DNA from: Nitrosomonadales bacterium
GTDB lineage: Bacteria; Pseudomonadota; Gammaproteobacteria; Burkholderiales; Gallionellaceae
Assembly (NCBI GenBank): GCA_016716325.1
Contig: JADJWO010000001.1
Coordinates: 1,736,001 to 1,800,000 of the forward strand
Length of the DNA: 64,000 bases
Direction of reading: 5' to 3'
The notes beneath the pieces were generated by a model that worked only from the letters and a program-made list of their open reading frames with translations, ran no database searches and had not been told where the DNA came from. The position numbers were made by a program, and so were the translations under genes. This document shows positions 16,878-24,999 of the stretch, in pieces; the stretch's first letter is position 1, and each line of letters starts with the position of its first letter.

Positions 16878-18089
16878 ATGCAAATCGTCGGCATCCCGCT
16901 CGAATTTTTCCTGTTCGCGCTCACGCTATTGGGCGTCGCGCTGTTCCATCACCATACGTTTCGGGTCGCCCTGACTGGTTTGCTCGTCATCACCGGCTAC
17001 AAATTGCTCTTTGCCGGATTCAAGACCGGTGCGGGATGGGCCGGGCTCGCGGGTCATCTGGGGCATGAGTGGGTGACGCTGGCCAACCTGTTCTGCCTGT
17101 TGCTTGGCTTCGCCATTTTGGCGCGACATTTCGAGAAGAGCCATGTGCCTGTCTTGCTGCCACGCTTCTTGCCGGGTGGCTGGCTGGGAGCTTTCGGAGT
17201 GCTGGTCATCGTCTGGTGCGTCTCCAGTTTCCTCGACAATATCGCTGCGGCGCTCATCGGCGGCGCCATGGCACACCAGTTGTTCCGCGCGAAGGTTCAT
17301 ATCGGTTATCTGGCCGCGATCGTCGCCGCCTCAAACGCGGGCGGCGCCTTCTCTGTCGTTGGCGATACCACGACGACCATGATGTGGATCGCCGGCGTCA
17401 GCCCGGGCGAGGTGTTTCATGCCATCGTCGCATCGGCCGTCGCCCTGGTGGTCTCGGGGCTGGTGGCCGCACGCCAGCAACATGCCTATTCGCCCATCCT
17501 GCATCACGTGCATGCGCATACCACGATCGAATGGAAACGCATCTTCATCGTGCTGATAATCCTCCTGTTTGCGATCACCACCAATGTCATCGTCAACCAG
17601 TTCTTTGCCGAAGCCAGTTCAAGTCTGCCTTTTGTCGGTCTGGCGGTATGGGTGGCCATCCTCGCCACGGCTCCGGTATGCCGCCACGACTGGGAAGTGC
17701 TGAAATCGTCGATCAGCGGAACTGCGTTCCTGCTGTTCCTGGTCACGGCAGCATCAATGATGCCGGTCGATACTCTGCCGGAGGCATCCTGGCGTTCGGC
17801 CTTTGGATTGGGATTCATTTCGGCGGCGTTCGACAACATCCCGCTCACCGCACTTGCCATCCGGCAGGGGGGGTACGATTGGGGTGTGCTTGCGTTCGCA
17901 GTCGGCTATGGAGGCTCCATGCTCTGGTTCGGCTCTTCCGCCGGGGTGGCCATTTCGAACATGTATCCGGAGGCGAAATCGGCAGCGAACTGGCTGCGCC
18001 ACGGATGGCATGTGGCGCTAGCCTATGTGATTGGCTTCATGGTGATGATGGCGCTGATGGGTTGGCACCCAGTGCCGCTGCAACAGTGA
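16878..18089 (+). CDS. NhaD/ArsB-like ion transporter
   Basis: This 403-residue membrane protein belongs to the ion-transporter superfamily. It has internal symmetry shown by the paired motifs SFLDNIAAALIGGAM and AAFDNIPLTALAIRQ, and by SNAGGAFSVVGDTTTTMMW in the first half. Such proteins are Na+:H+ antiporters or anion transporters (arsenite, citrate). The ATG at 16878 follows a GGAGTAACC leader just after trkH, so co-transcription is likely. A Na+/H+ role fits the neighbours, but the substrate is not proven. Confidence 0.8.
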   Translation: MQIVGIPLEFFLFALTLLGVALFHHHTFRVALTGLLVITGYKLLFAGFKTGAGWAGLAGHLGHEWVTLANLFCLLLGFAILARHFEKSHVPVLLPRFLPGGWLGAFGVLVIVWCVSSFLDNIAAALIGGAMAHQLFRAKVHIGYLAAIVAASNAGGAFSVVGDTTTTMMWIAGVSPGEVFHAIVASAVALVVSGLVAARQQHAYSPILHHVHAHTTIEWKRIFIVLIILLFAITTNVIVNQFFAEASSSLPFVGLAVWVAILATAPVCRHDWEVLKSSISGTAFLLFLVTAASMMPVDTLPEASWRSAFGLGFISAAFDNIPLTALAIRQGGYDWGVLAFAVGYGGSMLWFGSSAGVAISNMYPEAKSAANWLRHGWHVALAYVIGFMVMMALMGWHPVPLQQ

Positions 18090-18111
18090 GAATGTCCCGG
18101 CCTGGGTTCCT

Positions 18112-19497
18112 TCACTCGAAATCGTCTGCCGTGCTGCTGTCGTTGCATTCGTGGAATAACTGCTCCAGTTCTTCCTCGAAGAAAAACTTTTCTTCGCCGA
18201 AAGCGGGCTTGAGCTCGTCTATCCAGGTGGCGCTCTCGTTGTGTTCGGCGAAGAAGGGGCGCTGTACCCAGTCAGGGTTGCGCCCCTGCAGGAAACGCAT
18301 CACCAGCACTTTCTGACTACCCGCATTGGCCACGCCCAGCATCTGGATCTTGCCGGGGTTGGCTGACATGCTGGGGCCGCGCACGGTGCGCGCCAGCCCC
18401 GAGACCTGCTGGTAGGCTTCGCGGAAGATCTGCCAGGCGCGGACCAGCGGCACCGAGAAGTAGTGCTGCGCGCCGGTGTCGCGCGCGAGGAACATGTAGT
18501 AAGGCACACAGCCCAGCCTGACCTGTTCCTCCCACATCTTCGCCCACAGTGCCGGGTCGTCGTTGATGTGCCGCATCACCGGCGATTGTGTACGTATCGT
18601 CACATCCGCTTCGCGCAGGTTGCGGATGGCTCGGCGCACGGTGGCGTTCTCCAGTTCGCGAGGATGGTTGAAATGCGCCATCAGTGCCAGTTGTTTGCCT
18701 GAATCGGTCACCCTGCGGAACAGGGTCAGCATCTCCTGCGCATCGTCGTCGTCCACGAACTTGTGCGGCCAGTAGGCAAGCGCCTTGGTGCCGATGCGGA
18801 TATTCACGAGATTCGGCAGCTCGGCCGAGAGCAACGGTTCGATATAGGCGGCGAGGTTCTTCGCCGTCATGATCATCGGGTCGCCGCCGGTGAACAGGAT
18901 ATCGGTGACGTGCGGATTGCGTTTCACGTATTCCACCAGTTTCTCGACCTCGCGGCTGGCGAACTTGATGTCGTTCATGCCGATGAACTGCGGCCAGCGG
19001 AAGCAGAAGGTGCAATAGGCGTGGCAGGTCTGCCCCTGGCTGGGGAAGAACAGTACGGTCTGCCGGTATTTGTGCTGCATGCCATGCAGTCGTTCGCCGT
19101 CCATCTCGGGCACATTGTGGTCGGTCTGTCCGGCCGGATGCGGGTTGAGTTGCATGCGGATGCGGTTGGCGGCCTCACTGATCTCATCCTTGTCTGCGCC
19201 ACGACGAAGCAGGGCAGCCATCTCCTCGTAATGCTCCGGATTCAGCATGTCGCGCTGCGGGAAGGTGAGCGCGAAGATCGGGTCGTCCGGCACCCTGTCC
19301 CAGATTATCAACTGGTCGATCACATAATTGTTCACCTTGAACGGCAGTACATGGCCGACCACTTCGATATCGAAGCGTTGCTGTTCGGTGAGGTTGGCGA
19401 TCTGCGGGATGTCGCGGAAGTTGTTCAGGTTGTAGGACCGGAACTTTGGATTGCTGGTGGAATAAACGGGAATGGGGGGCTGTTGCGGTTCTGTCAT
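18112..19497 (-). CDS. KamA-family radical SAM protein (lysine 2,3-aminomutase-like)
   Basis: This is a 461-residue radical SAM enzyme. Cys158-x3-Cys162-x2-Cys165 (CHAYCTFC) binds the 4Fe-4S cluster, and DILFTGGDPMI provides the SAM contact region. RTQSPVMRHIND also resembles KamA proteins. ANPGKIQMLG near 380 may hold the PLP lysine, but the usual glycine-rich PLP lysine loop is altered, so aminomutase activity is not certain. It converges with the NhaD-like gene. The neighbours handle ions, which would fit a beta-amino-acid osmolyte, but no partner acetyltransferase gene (ablB) is seen. Confidence 0.8.
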   Translation of the reverse strand: MTEPQQPPIPVYSTSNPKFRSYNLNNFRDIPQIANLTEQQRFDIEVVGHVLPFKVNNYVIDQLIIWDRVPDDPIFALTFPQRDMLNPEHYEEMAALLRRGADKDEISEAANRIRMQLNPHPAGQTDHNVPEMDGERLHGMQHKYRQTVLFFPSQGQTCHAYCTFCFRWPQFIGMNDIKFASREVEKLVEYVKRNPHVTDILFTGGDPMIMTAKNLAAYIEPLLSAELPNLVNIRIGTKALAYWPHKFVDDDDAQEMLTLFRRVTDSGKQLALMAHFNHPRELENATVRRAIRNLREADVTIRTQSPVMRHINDDPALWAKMWEEQVRLGCVPYYMFLARDTGAQHYFSVPLVRAWQIFREAYQQVSGLARTVRGPSMSANPGKIQMLGVANAGSQKVLVMRFLQGRNPDWVQRPFFAEHNESATWIDELKPAFGEEKFFFEEELEQLFHECNDSSTADDFE

Positions 19498-19619
19498 TGT
19501 TCAGGGTTCCTTCTGTGGCGGAAACATCGCTGCTACACGGGCCGCGTGTCTCTCTAATGGGATGGGTGCGCCCGTTTATAACACAGCAACGGGTGATGCC
19601 AAAGCGGAAATGATGGGGG

Positions 19620-22265
19620 TCAGGCCGCAGAGGTGCGATACAGCACGCCGCGCCGTATCAGCCATTTCTCGATCTCGACCGCGAAGAACACCACGCTGGA
19701 GAGCAGCAGGCACAGAGCCAGTTCTTCCATGTTCAGTGGCTGGGTCTTGAAGATGTCGTTGAAAGCGGGCAGATACAGCGTGGACATCTGCAGGGCGAAG
19801 GTGAGGAAGATGGTCGCGGCCATCGCGGGATTCGAGAAGAAGCCGATGGTGAAGAGTGATTCGCGTTCGGAACGGATCGCCACCACATGGGCCAACTGCG
19901 ACAGGGTGAGCACCGTGAACACCATGGTCTGCCAGTGTGAGGAGCCGCTCTGCAATGCCCAGGCCTGAACGGACAGACACAGGCCGGCCATCAGCAGGCC
20001 GACCCAGATCATGTGTTGCCACATGCCGTGCGCGAACATGCTTTCCCGTATCGGCCTGGGCGGGCGACGCATGATGCCGCGCTCGGCAGGTTCGGCTGCC
20101 AGCGCCAGTCCGGGCAGGCCGTCTGTGACCAGATTGACCCACAGGATCTGGATCGGCAGCAGCGGAATGGGCAGGCCGAGGAAGGGTGCGAGGAAGATGG
20201 TCCAGATCTCGGCCGAGTTGGTGGAGATGCCGTAGCGCAGGAACTTGCGGATGTTGTCGTACAGGCGCCGGCCGTGGCGCACTGCATGCACGATGGTGGC
20301 GAAGTTGTCGTCCAGCAGCACCATGTGCGAGGTCTCGCGCGCCACATCGGTGCCCCCCTTGCCCATGGCCACGCCGATGTCGGCCGCCTTCAATGCCGGC
20401 GCATCGTTCACGCCGTCGCCGGTCATCGCGACCACTTCTCCCCTGCGTTGCAAGGCCTGCACGATGCGGATCTTCTGGGCAGGATCGACGCGGGCATACA
20501 CCCGCACACTCTCGACCTCGGCCTCGAACGCATGCTGATCCAGTTGCGCCAGTTCCATGCCGGTCAGTACGCGGCCGTCCCCGTCATGCAGGATGCCCAG
20601 TTCGAGCGCGATCGCCCGGGCTGTGGCCGGATGGTCTCCGGTGATCATCACCGGCGTGATCCCGGCGGTGCGGCACTGCGCCACCGCTTCCTTCACTTCG
20701 CTGCGCGGTGGGTCGATCAGTCCGGCGAATCCGATGAACACCAGTTCCGATTCGACGGATACGTGCGGCAACCCGTCGGGCAACTTCGGCCAGCGCCGGT
20801 AGGCGAAAGCCAGCACGCGCAGTCCGTCTGCTGCCATCGCTTCAGCCTGCTTCAGCAGGGCATGCGTATCGATACCGACCTCGCCATCGCTGCCCAGCTT
20901 GCGAACGCACAGCGGCACCACCGCTTCCGGTGAGCCCTTGGTGTAGGCGATCACGCTGTCGATCTCTCCATGCAGCGTGGTCATGCGCTTGCGCTCGGAA
21001 TCGAACGGCAGTTCCAGCAGGCGCGGCGTGTCCTTCTCCAGTTCGGTCTTGTCGAGACCGGCCAGTTGCGCGGCATGCAGCAGAGCGACCTCGGTCGGTT
21101 CGCCGCGCGGCTTGCCGTGGCGGTCGATATGCGCGTCGTTGTTCAGCGCCAGCGCACGCAGCAGTGCCTCCCACGGTGCGCCGCTGGTCGGCCAGATCTT
21201 GTGCAGCACGTCGTCGGCAAACAGCGCGGTGACGTGCATCCTGTTCTGGGTGAGCGTGCCGGTCTTGTCAGAACAGATGTAGGTCACCGACCCCAGCGTC
21301 TCCACGGCAGGCAGGCGGCGGATCAGCGCATGCTGCTTCACCATCTTGTGTGCCCCCAAGGCGAGCGAGATGGTGACCACGGCGGGCAGGGCGGACGGGA
21401 TGGCGGCCACGGCAAGACTGACTGCGGTCATGAACATCAGCAGCAGCGGTTCGCCGCGCAATACGCCGATGACGAACACCAGCACGCAGATCGCCAGGGC
21501 GGCGATCGCCAGCCGTTTGCCGAGCTCCGCCAGGCGGCGCTGCATCGGGGTCTTGCTCTCGTCTCCCTCTTCAAGCAGCGCGGCGATCTTGCCCAGTTCG
21601 CTGTGCATGCCGGTGGCAACCACCAGGCCGCGCGCGCGGCCATAGGTGACGATGGTGCCCTTGTAGGCGAGGCAGGTCTTGTCGCCCAGCGGCAGTTCCA
21701 TCTGTTCGAGTTCGCGGGTCTGCTTCTCGACGGCAACCGATTCTCCGGTGAGCGCGGATTCGTCGATCTTGAGGCGGGCCGCCTCGGTCAGCCTCATGTC
21801 GGCCGGGACGATATTGCCCGCCTCCAGCAGCACGACATCGCCCTGTACCAGAGCCGAGGCGTTCACGGATTCGATCTGGCCGTCGCGCACCACGCTGGCG
21901 CTGGCTTCGGCCATGCGCTTGAGTGCGGCCATCGCCTTTTCGGCGCGGTATTCCTGGATGAAACCGATCACCGCGTTGAGGATGACGATGACCACGATGG
22001 CGATGGTATCGCCCACGTCGCCGACCAAGCCTGAGATGACCGCCGCGGCGATCAGTACGACAATCATGAAGTCCGTGAACTGGTCGAGCAGCATGCGCCA
22101 GACCGGGCGCGATTTGGTTTCGCGCAGGGCGTTCGGTCCATGGCGGGCGTGGCGAGCCGCAGCCTCGGCCGCACTGAGTCCGGTGGCCGGATCGCTGTCC
22201 ACCGCCCGTGCGGCGGACTCGGTGCTGAGGGTGTGCCAGTGGCGCCGGTTATCTTGCATTTTCAA
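19620..22265 (-). CDS. P2-type cation-transporting ATPase with altered M4 motif
   Basis: This 881-residue protein has the full P-type ATPase layout: N-terminal cation_ATPase_N segment, TGES at 173-176, phosphorylation site DKTGT at 333-337, TGDGVNDAP around 615, and C-terminal helices. M5 has the SERCA-like Asn683 and Glu686, and M6 has Asn711, Thr714 and Asp715. The M4 motif, however, reads PSALP at 290-294 instead of PEGLP, so the M4 glutamate ligand is missing. Ca2+, Mn2+ or another cation is possible. It overlaps the exchanger gene upstream by 17 bp, forming a cation-export pair. Confidence 0.92.
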   Translation of the reverse strand: MKMQDNRRHWHTLSTESAARAVDSDPATGLSAAEAAARHARHGPNALRETKSRPVWRMLLDQFTDFMIVVLIAAAVISGLVGDVGDTIAIVVIVILNAVIGFIQEYRAEKAMAALKRMAEASASVVRDGQIESVNASALVQGDVVLLEAGNIVPADMRLTEAARLKIDESALTGESVAVEKQTRELEQMELPLGDKTCLAYKGTIVTYGRARGLVVATGMHSELGKIAALLEEGDESKTPMQRRLAELGKRLAIAALAICVLVFVIGVLRGEPLLLMFMTAVSLAVAAIPSALPAVVTISLALGAHKMVKQHALIRRLPAVETLGSVTYICSDKTGTLTQNRMHVTALFADDVLHKIWPTSGAPWEALLRALALNNDAHIDRHGKPRGEPTEVALLHAAQLAGLDKTELEKDTPRLLELPFDSERKRMTTLHGEIDSVIAYTKGSPEAVVPLCVRKLGSDGEVGIDTHALLKQAEAMAADGLRVLAFAYRRWPKLPDGLPHVSVESELVFIGFAGLIDPPRSEVKEAVAQCRTAGITPVMITGDHPATARAIALELGILHDGDGRVLTGMELAQLDQHAFEAEVESVRVYARVDPAQKIRIVQALQRRGEVVAMTGDGVNDAPALKAADIGVAMGKGGTDVARETSHMVLLDDNFATIVHAVRHGRRLYDNIRKFLRYGISTNSAEIWTIFLAPFLGLPIPLLPIQILWVNLVTDGLPGLALAAEPAERGIMRRPPRPIRESMFAHGMWQHMIWVGLLMAGLCLSVQAWALQSGSSHWQTMVFTVLTLSQLAHVVAIRSERESLFTIGFFSNPAMAATIFLTFALQMSTLYLPAFNDIFKTQPLNMEELALCLLLSSVVFFAVEIEKWLIRRGVLYRTSAA

Positions 22266-23262
22266 ACAGTAGCCAGGAATTCAATACATACAGCATGAGC
22301 ATGCCCAGGCTGATCCAGGTCAGTCCGAGCATGGCACGCCCTTGCGGACGGAAGATCAGCCCCACGGTCGCCAGCGCGCTCATCATCACGGCAGTGAAGG
22401 CGGTCAGCGCGTGGCTGGCATCGACATGCGCCAGCAGCGGGCCATTGGTATAGAACAGGTCGTCTACCGCGAGGATGATGATGTCGAACAGGTTGCTGCC
22501 CAGCAGGTTGGCGATCGCCATGTCCAGCGCGCCGATGCGCAGCGCCGAAATGGTGACGGCCGCTTCGGGCGCCGAGGTCACTGCTGCGACCAGCAACGTG
22601 CCGACGAAGCTTTGTCCCCAGCCCATCATCTCCGAAATGTCGCTGGCCACAAAAGGCAGCCAGGAGCCAGCCGCAACGACTGCCAGCGCTGCCCAGCAAT
22701 AACCCTTGATCGCATCTCGCAGCGTCATGTCCGGATAACGTTCGGCGGATTCCTCGGCGTATTCGCTCAGGGTGCGGCGCTCGTAGCTGTAGACCGCGCG
22801 CATCGCAACCAGATAGACCAGCAGGATGAACGGCGAGTAGAAGCCGATGTGTCCCAGCGCCATGCTCATTCCCGAATGATCCAGCAGCAGACTGAAACCG
22901 GCGAAAGCGATCAGCAAGGTACCCAGAGAGGCCGACAGGATATGCCCCTGCGCGGCGCGGCTATACAGTGTCTCTTTGCGGTAGAGCGCATCCAGCATCA
23001 CCAGTATGGCGAGATTGAACACGGTGCTGCCCAGCACATCGCCCACCGCGATGTTCGGTGCATCGGCAGCCGTGACCGCGGAGATGCCGGTCACCAGTTC
23101 CGGCAGCGAGGTCGCCGTGGACAGCAGGATGAGGCCGATCCACGAAGCGGAGATGCCGGATTTGTCGGCAATGATGTCGCCGTAGCGGGAAAGGAAATAA
23201 CCCGCATAGCCGATGACGGCGAGGCAAAACAACAGTTCCAGCCAGAGCAGCACGTCAAGCAT
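22249..23262 (-). CDS. Sodium/calcium exchanger family protein (CaCA, YrbG-like)
   Basis: This 337-residue protein has ten to eleven hydrophobic helices in two inverted halves. The alpha repeats are clear: STATSLPELVTGISAV with GDVLGSTVFNL in the first half, and AVTSAPEAAVTISALR with ANLLGSNLFDI in the second. Cation exchange across the inner membrane is expected. It is translated ahead of and overlapping the P-type ATPase gene, so the two probably act together on Ca2+ or a similar cation. Confidence 0.92.
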   Translation of the reverse strand: MLDVLLWLELLFCLAVIGYAGYFLSRYGDIIADKSGISASWIGLILLSTATSLPELVTGISAVTAADAPNIAVGDVLGSTVFNLAILVMLDALYRKETLYSRAAQGHILSASLGTLLIAFAGFSLLLDHSGMSMALGHIGFYSPFILLVYLVAMRAVYSYERRTLSEYAEESAERYPDMTLRDAIKGYCWAALAVVAAGSWLPFVASDISEMMGWGQSFVGTLLVAAVTSAPEAAVTISALRIGALDMAIANLLGSNLFDIIILAVDDLFYTNGPLLAHVDASHALTAFTAVMMSALATVGLIFRPQGRAMLGLTWISLGMLMLYVLNSWLLFENAR

Positions 23263-23383
23263 CCTTTCGTATATCCGGAACCGAAGGATTCGGGAAGGTC
23301 GCGATGAGCCTGCGAAGGATTGTACCGTGCGCGGCTTGCGAGGTCGAGGCGTTGCGGCCGCAGTATGTCAACGATGCGGGATG

Positions 23384-24106
23384 CTATTCCCTGTCCATGT
23401 CCTGGATGAAGAAATCGACCAGCCGGGTTACCTCGTCAGGGCGCTGGATGAAACGAAAGCCGGAGCGATGCGCGATGGTTCCGTCCGGCAACGTGACCGG
23501 GAGCGTATAGCGCAATTCAAGGTCGGCAACCACTGCGTTTCCATCGGGCAGGATGACGCGGCAGCCTTTCAGTACCGTGCCCGTGTCGAGATGGATGTCG
23601 CCGCTGTAACTCAGGCTCCCGAAGCCGTCGTGGCTGATGTCGGTGATGTGTGACTCGAAGGAAAGGAATCCGCCGGCATCGGCGACGCAACGCAGCGAAG
23701 CGTTCGCCGGCAGCGTGAATCTGGGACATTCACGGCGATGGCAGATCGTGAGCGAGCTCGGCAGCATGAAGCGCAGCACGGCACGGCCATTGACCTGTGT
23801 TTCTACCGGGCGACCGAAAACCTTGAAGGCGATATGCGCGCCCTGAAAGCTGGCGGTGAATTGTGCGGATGCCGATCTGAGCATCATGGCGTTCAGCAGT
23901 TTGTTCGCGCAATAGGCGGCACAGAAGCGGCCGCCGCGCTGGTCGACATGGGCGAGGCGGGAGATGAATGTCCTGCCGCGCCCCATTCCCGCATGTAACG
24001 GAATGTCCTGTTCCAGCAGCATCTGCAGGATGCGGCAGATCTCGATGCGCGAGCGATAGAGCGCGTTTTCGGGAACGTCCTTCGTCATCGCATTTGGCGC
24101 GCTCAT
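23384..24106 (-). CDS. PilZ-domain protein (YcgR-like)
   Basis: This is a 240-residue protein. An N-terminal beta domain of about 115 residues is followed by a PilZ domain with the c-di-GMP-binding RxxxR (Arg125 to Arg129 in RRECPRF) and the DxSxxG motif DISHDG at 156-161. The architecture matches YcgR-like flagellar-brake or other c-di-GMP effectors. No motility genes are adjacent, so its target process is open. Confidence 0.82.
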   Translation of the reverse strand: MSAPNAMTKDVPENALYRSRIEICRILQMLLEQDIPLHAGMGRGRTFISRLAHVDQRGGRFCAAYCANKLLNAMMLRSASAQFTASFQGAHIAFKVFGRPVETQVNGRAVLRFMLPSSLTICHRRECPRFTLPANASLRCVADAGGFLSFESHITDISHDGFGSLSYSGDIHLDTGTVLKGCRVILPDGNAVVADLELRYTLPVTLPDGTIAHRSGFRFIQRPDEVTRLVDFFIQDMDRE

Positions 24107-24157
24107 GATTCGTGAGGAAAGAAAAAGAGGGATGGGCGCGAGTGGGCAATCATGCGT

Positions 24158-24457
24158 TCAGTACACCCGTTCCATCTTGAAGTAATACCAGAGGTAATAA
24201 ATGCCGATCACCGTTCCGATCGGAAACGAAAACAGAGACAAGGCGGCGCAGGGCAGGCACAAGTTCCATGACTTCGGCAATTTCGCCAGCAGCATGAAGC
24301 CGGAAGCGGTGAACAATGCTCCCTCCGCCAATCCCATCGCGACGACTCGCGTCTCGGCGGTCTGGAAATTCACCGCCAGCAGCGACAGGATGAGCGCGCC
24401 CATCAGCAGCCAGCAGATGCCGATGATGCGTTTGTGGAAGTTCTTGTCCATCGCCAT
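24158..24457 (-). CDS. Small four-helix membrane protein, hypothetical
   Basis: The product is 99 residues with hydrophobic segments at about 11-28, 38-57, 64-80 and 80-93, ending GIYYLWYYFKMERVY. It starts 9 bp after the stop of tpx and is probably co-transcribed with it. I do not recognise a family; it resembles small DUF membrane proteins of unknown role. Confidence 0.65.
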   Translation of the reverse strand: MAMDKNFHKRIIGICWLLMGALILSLLAVNFQTAETRVVAMGLAEGALFTASGFMLLAKLPKSWNLCLPCAALSLFSFPIGTVIGIYYLWYYFKMERVY

Positions 24458-24466
24458 CCGCTGTCC

Positions 24467-24988
24467 CTAGCGCAATACGGCCAATGCCGCTTCGTAGTTC
24501 GGCTCGTGGGTGATGTCGTCCACCAGTTCGGCGTGGATGATCTTGTCCTGATCGTCCAGCACCAGCACCGCGCGTGCGGTCACACCGGCCAATGCGGTGT
24601 CGGCGATCTTAACGCCGTAGTTGCGCATGAAATCACGGCCGCGCATCAGCGACAGTGTGACCACGTTCTCCAATCCTTCCGCCACGCAGAAGCGGCTCAT
24701 CGCAAACGGCAGATCGGCCGAAATCACCAGAATCACGGTGTTGTTCAGCCTGCCGGCGGCCTCGTTGAATTTGCGCGTGGAGGTGGCACACACGGCGGTG
24801 TCCAGACTGGGCACGATGTTGAGCACCTTGCGCTTGCCTGCGAAATCCTTCAGCGAGACATCCTTCAGGTCCTTGTCCACCAGCGAGAAGTCCGGGGCGA
24901 GCTGGCCGAGGACTGGGAAGGTGCCGAACAGGGTGACGGGCACGCCGTCCAATGTGACAGCCGTCTTGTTGCTGGGGTCTTTGGCCAT
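24467..24988 (-). CDS. tpx: Thiol peroxidase (atypical 2-Cys peroxiredoxin)
   Basis: This is a 173-residue Tpx-type peroxiredoxin. The peroxidatic Cys67 is in PSLDTAVCATSTRKF with Thr64 at the active site, and the resolving Cys101 is in SRFCVAEGL, matching Cys61 and Cys95 of E. coli Tpx. It reduces lipid and hydrogen peroxides using thioredoxin. It starts 11 bp after gcvP and may be carried on the glycine-cleavage transcript. Confidence 0.95.
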   Translation of the reverse strand: MAKDPSNKTAVTLDGVPVTLFGTFPVLGQLAPDFSLVDKDLKDVSLKDFAGKRKVLNIVPSLDTAVCATSTRKFNEAAGRLNNTVILVISADLPFAMSRFCVAEGLENVVTLSLMRGRDFMRNYGVKIADTALAGVTARAVLVLDDQDKIIHAELVDDITHEPNYEAALAVLR

Positions 24989-24999
24989 GATGGTGTCCT

